A DNA stretch of 64,000 nucleotides from Onthophagus taurus (taxonomy: Eukaryota > Arthropoda > Insecta > Coleoptera > Scarabaeidae): assembly GCF_036711975.1 (NCBI RefSeq), contig NW_027248940.1:5518001-5582000 (forward strand), written 5' to 3'. The translations under genes were made by a program, and so were the position numbers. How positions within the stretch are numbered: position 1 is the stretch's first letter; every line of letters begins with the position of its first letter. The notes under the pieces are model-generated. The model ran no database searches, was not told where the DNA came from, and was given only the letters and a program-made list of their open reading frames with translations. Positions 56,538 to 64,000 of the stretch are shown in pieces.

Positions 56538-56940
56538 TTTTTAGATGTCGTCTGCGATTAGATACACAAATGTTTTGTAATAAAGAGATGGGTTCTTTTT
56601 GAATTTACCCATTTCTTTGGATATCAAACATTTCTGTATGTGCAAACTTTTTTGTTCGTGTCTTTTTGTAGGTCTTCGTTGAACATACATTTTTTATACA
56701 ATAATTTATTTTCAATGAGCCTCTATTGAATTGTTATTACTAGTTTCATTTTTATTTAGTTGCATTTTTACATATGTGGTGTGCGATTGTATACACAAAT
56801 GTTATGTAAGAAAGACATATAAAACATTTGTGTATGTGCAAACACTTTTTGTTGGCTTCTTTTTGTAGGTCTTCAATGAACAATATCTTTGAATAATTTA
56901 TTTTCAATGAGCCTTCATTTTGTTTAAGAATATTTTTCAA
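56538..56940. repeat. Two further tandem copies of the ~220-bp repeat
   Basis: Copy 2 at 56538-56767 and copy 3 at 56768-56940 are adjacent and direct. Copy 3 is shorter and more diverged but keeps ACATTTGTGTATGTGCAAAC, TTTTTGTAGGTCTTCAATGA and TTATTTTCAATGAGCCT. Confidence 0.75.
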
Positions 56941-57525
56941 TTTTTCTTACTGGCCCCATTATTTCGCGTATCTTCACTTTTTTTTAAGGGGGGAGGGTCA
57001 AGCAAATGGCCGCATTTTCCCGAATTTGTATTAAACAGATGGAAAGATGTACTAAATCTGAACAATGTACCTACTATGTATAATATCTATGATTTTAAAG
57101 TTTATTATAGAATGTTTTTGATGTTGAAGAATTTCAGAATGGTCAGCTCCTCGGGCGTCACTCTAATTAACCGAAATAAAAAAAATAAATCGAAAATCAA
57201 ACAAAGTAAGTAAACAAATAGCAAAAACAATACGTACACTGAGAGAAAAAGTGACGTATATACAACGAATTTTTTCGTTGTAACAATAAAAATAACGATA
57301 AAATCAGTCCGATGAAAAAGTAGGATGACACAATGAACATTTTGCACAAAAGGATGAACTCGTTCATTCTTAATGTAAATTTATTGCATGAATGAATAGT
57401 GTACAATGTAATTATGTACAGGTTTATCTTTTTAACGATGCTAGTTTACAGTATCAATTAAAGCTGTTCATTGAGCCAATAACATCATACGTTCTTATAA
57501 TGTACATATGAGGCTATGAGCGCAA
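56941..57525. other. AT-rich DNA without supported gene
   Basis: Several small frames in all directions, none with recognisable motifs or good composition. No repeats spotted. Confidence 0.4.
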
Positions 57526-57530
57526 TAACG

Positions 57531-60065
57531 GACTAACCCCAAATTTAAGAAATGTCAGAATATAAGATTGAAAAAATGATGAAAATGAATTCATCGACAG
57601 TTACCTTATTTTAAACGATTTCGACTTAAATCAACTAAGGTTTGTTACGTGTCACTTATATTTCATAAATATTATATAAAATTTGACTAAGAGACTTATT
57701 TTCGTATTTTGAATGTGGGTTGGTCCACTCTGCATTAAGAATATTTTTAGTTATTTGTGTACTGTTATAAATTTTACACTATAATATTTCATTACAAAAT
57801 TTCTTAATAAATTACCGAAAAAATAAACAAAATTTAACAAAATAATTTCTAATCCTTTTCATTGTCAACTGGCCCAATTACATCTACTCCAGTTGCTTGT
57901 GCTGACGATTTGAGATTTTTATAGAAGTCCTGGTGAATGGGAGGAATAAATTTCATTAACTCGAGAAGATCCTTCTTCTTAGCTTCATTTATAGTATTAC
58001 CATTTGGGTAAAGAAGTGGAAGTTCTATTACTTCCTTGGAAGAAGAATTTCTTTTACCAATATCAACTGTTTCAAAATGAACGTCTTCATTGTTTGAATA
58101 TTTATACTGAATAGTGTAGGGAGAGTCTTTCTTAAATCTTAACCATTGAATTCGAAGCCACTCCACTTTGCTTTTGGTTTCCGAAACTTTTCTGTTAGTT
58201 ATGTTATTCTCAAGTATTCTGGTAGAAAAGAAATCAAATTTTTTCATTTCTATTACTTTAAAAGGATTCCTTTTCCTAGCATGTTTTATAACTTTGTGCC
58301 AATCTTCTGGTATGAAGATATGCGAATGAAATCTTTTTTCCTTCTCTATGAGCCCAAAATCTTGATCACAGGGTAGGTACGAATGACCACTTCTTGGTAA
58401 GTGATCTATTTCTTCCACACTAAAATACGGAGAGGCAGTTATGTAATTACATAACAATGAAAGCTTTATATTGCGATTCTGTCCTCCGCATTGGTCGGAA
58501 TACATGATGAACTTTTTTGAATTATATAAAATAAAATGCAAGATCCCACTTCTTGAGGACCTCTATTGGCAACGGTTTCATCCCACACAAACATAAATGA
58601 ATTATCGGTACCCATGTCATGAATATTAAAGCAATACGTCCATAACTGCCTTTTATAATAGCAAATTCCAGTAGTCAGTACGGGCGTAGGTAGAGTCCTC
58701 ATCAAGTCGAAAGTAATGACCGAAGCTTCCCCTCTTTTTGCTAATTCGTTATCATATTTTAAGCTATCCCTAGCACTCTGAGCCTTCCTTTGATGAAGTT
58801 CTTTTTCAGTTTCAAGTAGTTTTCTTTTGTTTTCATCCGCTGCTTTTATTTGAACGTTAAATAAGTCACACTTCTTGCATGAGTCTGTAATTGGGGGATG
58901 AAAGTGCAAGTTAAATTCTTTATTAAAAGTTTCACGAAAAACAAAATAAGACAGAGGATTATTCGTCTCTTCTTTGTATAACTGGTACATTTTACCAAGA
59001 CTCAAGTCCGGAGAAAGATATTTCCTGTGATTGCTTTTTTCTCGGGCATAATGAGACTCATAGCAGGGAAACTTTTCAATGAATTGCTTAAGTTCATTTT
59101 TCTTTGCGTCAAGTGTTTTGTTGTGTGGCGGATGTTTGCTGCGTTTGTCACATGGTGGTGGTGTTCCAAATGATTTGTTTTTTAGTAGTCTATCTAGTCT
59201 ACCAGCGGAAACTTGAAAAACAGCTTGAAATAAAGATTTGCATACTTTATGCTCCACACCATGCCCATCAGGCAAATAGTAAAGCCTGGTCTTTTCTCTC
59301 TTAGATTCCGGGATTTTAGTGTATAAAATAAATAAATAAGCAAATAAATAAGTTGAAGCTTTCTAGGGCATAGACATTTTTATGCAGCTCCATTTGACGT
59401 TCTGCTGGAATCAATAGTGAGCACTTACTTTTACAAGTGCAGTTGAAAGGCTGGAAATCTTTTGATAAAACGGTTTTACGAGATTTGGTCTTATATTCTT
59501 GTCCAGCACATTTTTTTCTTTTGTTCACATTTCTCTTCCAATTTTTAGGGTTACGGACTCGCTTTTTCGGCTTAGAGCTTTTTGATGTTGTTGGTCCAGA
59601 ATCCTCAAATGGCTCCGGTTTTGAGGTATCTGTAGAAAGAAATAGAGAAAAAAAATTTAACTTTTTATTAACCCAATAAAAAATCTCACTTAACCTACAA
59701 ATTTAAAACCAACAAATACTAAAATAGTACTTACCTTCACTTGTAACATCTTGATTGATATCCATATTACTAATTCACCACAGCTAATTCACTAAATATA
59801 AACAACTAAAATACGAAATAATCTGCAGAATAATGTTTAGCTCTGTATACAAACAACTACTGTTAGCAGCACCACAGTGGACTAACTGCGCTTAATCCAC
59901 TTTGCTTCTCTGTATTCCCACCGCATATAAAGCGTCAAAACTGGTTAAATGCTGCCATGTAACAAAAAGCATAAGGTCGGTTAATCCACTCTGGAGCTGA
60001 TAAATGCCGATGTGGCGATTACGATTTTGCAAAAAAAGCGGTTTTAAAACTTTTGTGGGTTAGTC
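57531..60065 (-). mobile_element. Possible DNA transposon carrying the DUF7869-like gene
   Basis: GACTAACCCC at 57531 and GTGGGTTAGTC ending at 60065 form a 9-10 base inverted pair at roughly symmetric distances (about 0.3 kb) from the gene. Related GGACTAAC and GGTTAATCCAC motifs recur between 59.88 and 60.0 kb. No target duplication recognised, so boundaries are tentative. Confidence 0.35.
57849..59765 (-). pseudogene. DUF7869-like protein with RNase H/DDE-like layout
   Basis: Exon 1 59765-59735 (MDINQDVTSE) joins in phase to exon 2 from 59629 across a GT-AG intron. Exon 2 has a basic block (RNPKNWKRNVNKRKK) and a CTCKSKC cluster. After another probable intron (about 59.30-59.36 kb), 58466-59275 encodes LPDGHGVEHKVCKSLF, a CKKC pair (58870), ITFDLMRTLPTPV, RQLWTYCFNIHD and WDETVANRGPQEV. 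A one-base shift near 58540 changes frame; 57849-58541 continues with MYSDQCGGQNRN and GHSYLPCDQDFGLIEKE. The ordered acidic residues (FDL, SDQCGG, DxDFGxIE) and beta-strand-like spacing look like an RNase H fold. Function is not established for this family; transposase is my inference. Confidence 0.65.
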
Positions 60066-60069
60066 TAGC

Positions 60070-60447
60070 TACTTCATAAAATATTCCTTTATCCAATAAA
60101 TATTATTCATCAAGTACATGAACATTATACGTTGGGGCAATGAAATTATTTGTTGGTTTAATAACACTATGTACCTTGACTTACCTAATTACGGCATTTA
60201 ATGCCACGGCATGACGGTAGTTATAAACACCATACGCTAATAATTTCTATCAAGGGAAGCTATGAAAATGACAACTTCTGTCCTCAATTATACCTGTGTT
60301 ATGTTCATTAATTAAAACACTACCGTTTTATTATACTATCTAACTTTTTATTAAGCGTCATTCAGCGTCCATTACATTTTACTACATTTTATCAGTCTCG
60401 TCTTTATCGACCTTACTACTAACGCCATCTACCTAACACCGTATACA
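60070..60447 (-). other. Putative 3' LTR of gypsy element 60.4-63.4 kb
   Basis: On the minus strand a polypurine tract (A run then GGGGG, 60451-60465) follows the pol stop and is followed by TGTATACGGTG at 60447, a plausible LTR start. The other end was not found. No genes. Confidence 0.5.
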
Positions 60448-60465
60448 ATATCCCCCTTTTTTTTT

Positions 60466-63434
60466 CTACATTATATAATCCTTAAATCTACATGGTCTTC
60501 TTATTTCGCTTCTTGTCCTTGTTTGTTGTATTTGTTGATTTACTTGCTCTCCCTGGTCTTTATTCTTTACATTCAAGTCTATGTCCAAATCATTGTTAAA
60601 CTTAATTTCAGGCTCCAACTCTGTCTTCTTTAGCTGCACTCTATTTCTTCCAATCACCTCTCCATTTTCCTTTTGCATCCAATATGAACGTGGTGATCTG
60701 TCCTTTTCTATTATCAATCCTTTTCCCCATCGTACATCTTTATTTTCAGTCTTCACTAACACCTTGTCATCCTTCTTTAACTCTCCATAATCTCTCGCTG
60801 TTTTGTCATAATATGATTTATAATATTCCTGTTTTAATCTTAGTTGTTGTTTAATTTTGTCGTTACTTATTTGTTTTGATTGTAATTGTTTGCCAGAAAT
60901 TGGCAATCTTGTACGAATTTGTCTCCCAAATAATATTTCTGCTGGTGCTAGATTTAACTCTTTCAATTTTGTACTTCTATACATCATTAACGCACTATTA
61001 ATATCTTCATTCTTTCTCAAAATATTTCTTGCTGTTTGAAAAGCGCGCTCGGCCATTCCATTCGCTTGATGATGATACGGACTTGTTGTTACTATATTTA
61101 TATCCCACTCTTTGCCAAATCTTTTGAATTCAAATGATCCAAATAGCATATTATCTGCCACTATTTTCCTCGGAATACCATGTATCGCGAATAATTCCTT
61201 TAGCTTTTCGATAATTCCCATTGCCGTTTTTCTTTCCAACTTTATAATGTCTAACCATTTTGAAAACTGATCTATTACAATTAAGTAATTTTTTCCGTGA
61301 TAGTATAATACATCCATCGATAATGCTTCAAACGGTCCATTCGGGATTTCTAAAGGTCTTAGTTTTTGTTTTGTATTAGCTTTCTGTGCTAATTCGCATT
61401 TTTCACATTTCCTAATATGATTTTTAACATCTTTCGTCATATTTGGCCAATAAATTGTTTCTTTAGCCTTTTCCAACATTCTACTAATTCCAAAATGACC
61501 TTCATGCAATCTTACTATCATTTCATTTCTCAATTTTTTAGGTATAATCAATCTTTCATTAAAAATAAATAATAACTCATCGTTTTCATATATTTTGTTT
61601 CTAACCGCAAAGTATTGTTGTAGTTCTGTTGAAAATTGTTTTTGTTCCTTTGGCCAACCAAATCTATTAAAACTTTTAACTTGTTTCAATGTTTTTTCGT
61701 CTTTAATCACTTGTCTAATTAACTCTTTTCGTTCATCGGATATACTAATATTATGAATAATTCTGTGAACTATATTTTTTACCTCATCTAATTCCTCTTT
61801 ACCTTTATGTTTCAAATAATTTCTCGATAAATAATCTGCAATTAACAACTCTTTTCCAGGAACATACTTTACAGTTATACTATATTTCAATAATTTAAGT
61901 CTCAAACGTTGAATTCTAATCGATTTTATTTTGTCAATATTTTGGTTTATAATCACTTCGAGAGGTTTATGGTCACTGATTACTTCCACCTGTCTGCCAT
62001 ATATGTATTGATGAAATTTTATACAAGCAAAAACGATGGCTAAGAATTCTTTCTCTATTTGAGGATACTTCCTCTCTGCTTCCGTCAGTGCTCTAGAAGC
62101 AAACGCAACAGGTTTTTTCTCCTGTAACAATACGCAACCTAACCCATCCTGCAACGCCTCTGTTTGAATTTGAATATCCAGTTTTTCATCAAATGTTTTC
62201 AATATTGGAGCATTTGTTATTTTTTCTTTTATTTTATTTAAAGTTTCTGTGTGTCTGTCACTCCACTTAAATTCTACTCCTTTTTTTAGCAAATTTCTTA
62301 AATTTGAAGTTAATTCTAATAAATTTGGAATAAAAGACCTATGATATCCCACTAATCCTAACAGCCCCTGTAACTGTTTTTTATTGTTTGGAATGTCTAA
62401 CTTAGATATCGCTTCTATTTTATCTTTATCGATGCTCATACCATCTTTATTAAAATGATGTCCTAAATATTTCACATTTGTCTGTTTAAACTGAATTTTA
62501 TTTTTATTGAATTTAATCTCATTTTCAGTAGCTATTTTCATTACTTTATTTAAAATTTCAAATCGTCAAAATAAACCACAACACCTTCTATTTGTCCAAA
62601 AAGCTTATAATTAATTTTTTGAAAAATTTCCGGTGCACATGCCAAACCAAAAGGCAATCTTTTAAATTTATAAGTTCCAAATGGCGTATTGAATGCACAG
62701 ACATTACTACATTCATCGTTTAATTCCAACTGATAGTATCCATCTTTAAAATCTAATACAGTATATATGTTTTTACCGGACAATTTAGCAGTAATTTCAT
62801 CTAATGTTGGAATTAAGAAATGCTCTCTTACTATAGCTTTATTTAGATCCATTGGATCAATACACAATCTAATTGTACCATCAGGTTTTTCAACAATTAC
62901 TAAGTTGCTTACCCAATCACAATTGTTTTCTTCAACTTCTTGTATAATTTCTCTTTTACACAGTTCATCTAGCTTGTTCTTCAATGGTTTTCTTATTGCT
63001 AATGGTACTCTTCGTGGTGGTCTTATTACTTTTGGAACCTCTGGAATAATCTTGAATCCTACTTTTGATTTAATTCTTCCCAACCCTTCAAACAACTTAG
63101 GATATGCCTTGTTGTGAATCAAAATATTAAAAAAGAAACTAATTATAAAAAGTGGGCTACGACTATTGTATTTTTATAATAAAAAAAATGATTAACGAAA
63201 AATATAAATAATATGAAAAATGTCAATATAAGATTGTAATTAATAAAATTGTTAATAAACATTATCATATTGAAGAAGTCGTACAATTTTCTGATAATTA
63301 ACATCGACGAGAAAAAGAGTCTTAATAGCCTTTACAAACATTTCTTTTGATTTAATCTTATCTATTATGTTTATACTAGCTAACATAACTAATTCGAACA
63401 ACTCACAAGCCTCCAATCCTAATATTGGTTTCAT
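60466..63434 (-). pseudogene. Gypsy pol: protease tail, RT, RNase H, integrase
   Basis: 63252-63434: protease tail (MKPILGLEACELF). 62550-63122: RT fingers and palm (CDWVSNLVIVEKPDGTIRLC, FKRLPFGLACAPEIFQ) ending at the catalytic VVYFDDL. A frameshift with loss of a few residues follows. 60466-62541 (691 residues, intact): RT thumb (KYLGHHFNKDGM), RNase H (IQTEALQDGLGCVLL with Asp-to-Glu in the usual TDA; ISDHKPLE), integrase zinc finger (HEGHFGISR, CEKCELA), core Asp in LSMDVLYYHG, Asp in IVADNM, Glu in NGMAERAF, and a basic C-terminus. Nearly complete; the break beside the RT active site prevents a functional polyprotein. A hAT insertion cuts the 5' part at 63450. Confidence 0.93.
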
Positions 63435-63449
63435 TGGTTTACTTTTTAT

Positions 63450-64000
63450 CAGGGGTGTGGAGTCAGAGTCGGAGTTCGGAGTCGTGGAGTCTGTGAATTT
63501 GTGAGGTGTCGGAGTCGGAGTCGTCTTTAATCAATTTAGGACTGTGGAGTCGGAATCGGAGTCGACTATAATTAATCCGACTCCGACCTCGACTTCTTAA
63601 CTTAAATAAATAGAGAAGATATAAAAACACAAACAAAAGAAATGATACAAACATAATTACACACGACTAAATACTAATTGATACACAATATTTATTAAAT
63701 GTAATGTTTTTATAAAATATTTTTAAACACAAAATAAAATAAATATTAATTATAAATTACTGAAGTTCGTAAAAATAGTATAGCTTCTAAAATGTCATCT
63801 TTGAGTGATGCTCTCAGATCAGATTTTATTATTTTCAATGCGGAAAATAACCGTTCCACACTGACTTGTGTTGGTGGCAAAGCGGTTACAGCCCATGCAC
63901 TATTTTGAACTATTTTGGGATATTTTGGAATAGCTTCTTTTACAGTTAATTTACTATATCTGTTAAATCTCTCCACCAATGTTAATGCATTTTCTCCTCT
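63450..64000 (-). mobile_element. hAT transposon, one end and transposase C-terminus; runs off the window
   Basis: Starts CAGGGGTGTGGAGTC at 63450 with dense GAGTCG/CGACTC repeats to about 63595. 63746-63979 (minus) encodes the hAT dimerisation domain: ALPPTQVSVERLFSALKIIK and SDLRASLKDDILEAILFL. The rest of the gene lies past position 64000. Candidate 8-bp target sequence CTTTTTAT at 63442-63449. It interrupts the gypsy element to its left. Confidence 0.85.

Noticed and set aside
63463-63654. Minus-strand ORF with SRGRSRIN-type product
   Set aside because: Created by the GAGTCG-type subterminal repeat of the hAT element.
1-64000. CRISPR arrays, rRNA, tRNA genes and bacterial-type operons
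   Set aside because: No regularly spaced short direct repeats with unique spacers, no rRNA-like conserved blocks, and no convincing cloverleaf seen by eye; a tRNA scan was not possible.

Overview
The window is AT-rich eukaryotic DNA, almost certainly from a transposon-rich insect genome (a large-genome beetle or similar; the order is inference). Evidence: short GT-AG introns, two arthropod-type host genes (a matrix metalloproteinase and a DM9/DUF3421 secreted protein), and about fifty kilobases of nested transposable elements typical of insects (Penelope-like, jockey-like LINE, gypsy, copia, piggyBac, Transib, pogo, Tc1/mariner, hAT, PIF/Harbinger-like, Mutator-like). No operons, CRISPR arrays, rRNA or tRNA genes were seen.

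Layout. 1-1.2 kb: broken LINE. 1.8-4.1 kb (minus): Penelope-like element (PLE) with one in-frame stop and a hammerhead ribozyme motif downstream. 5.5-6.8 kb (plus): four 3' exons of a membrane-anchored MMP whose catalytic Glu is replaced by Gln. 8-9.6 kb: truncated piggyBac. 9.6-12.1 kb (minus): a PLE GIY-YIG fragment abutting a broken Mutator-like transposase plus YqaJ nuclease gene. 13.6-18.4 kb (minus): gypsy element split by a 1.4 kb Tc1 copy and by a 566 bp patchwork insertion copied from the neighbourhood. 18.5-21.4 kb: mariner-like element filled with alternating TIR modules and hairpins. 21.7-22.4 kb (minus): three-exon DM9 gene. 22.7-23.6 kb: LINE. 24-26 kb: gypsy leader/gag/protease with a 396 bp hammerhead-bearing insertion. 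27-30 kb: a PLE with 12 bp target duplication inside a long-armed foldback element. 30.3-33.5 kb: 3.2 kb coding-poor element with TIRs and a 7 bp duplication. 34.4-40 kb: copia (minus) whose LTR is split by a piggyBac. 40-43.5 kb: Transib and mariner relics. 43.9-44.6 kb: fragment of a DUF7869-like family. 45.4-48.7 kb: pogo-like element with about 640 bp inverted repeats. 48.9-51.3 kb: piggyBac. 51.9-56.9 kb: a gypsy relic split by a PIF/Harbinger-like element that is itself split by an apparently intact piggyBac. 57.5-60.1 kb: a second DUF7869-like gene with a DDE-like layout. 60.4-63.4 kb: gypsy pol (minus). 63.45 kb to the end: hAT.

The most notable signals are (1) a small hammerhead-ribozyme retroelement with a precise target duplication, (2) A/T-centred palindromes repeated near the ends of four unrelated piggyBac families, (3) the MMP pseudoprotease candidate, (4) the DUF7869-like family as a possible unclassified transposase, and (5) a locally templated insertion in gypsy. 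Family names rest on motif recognition by eye; no database search was run.
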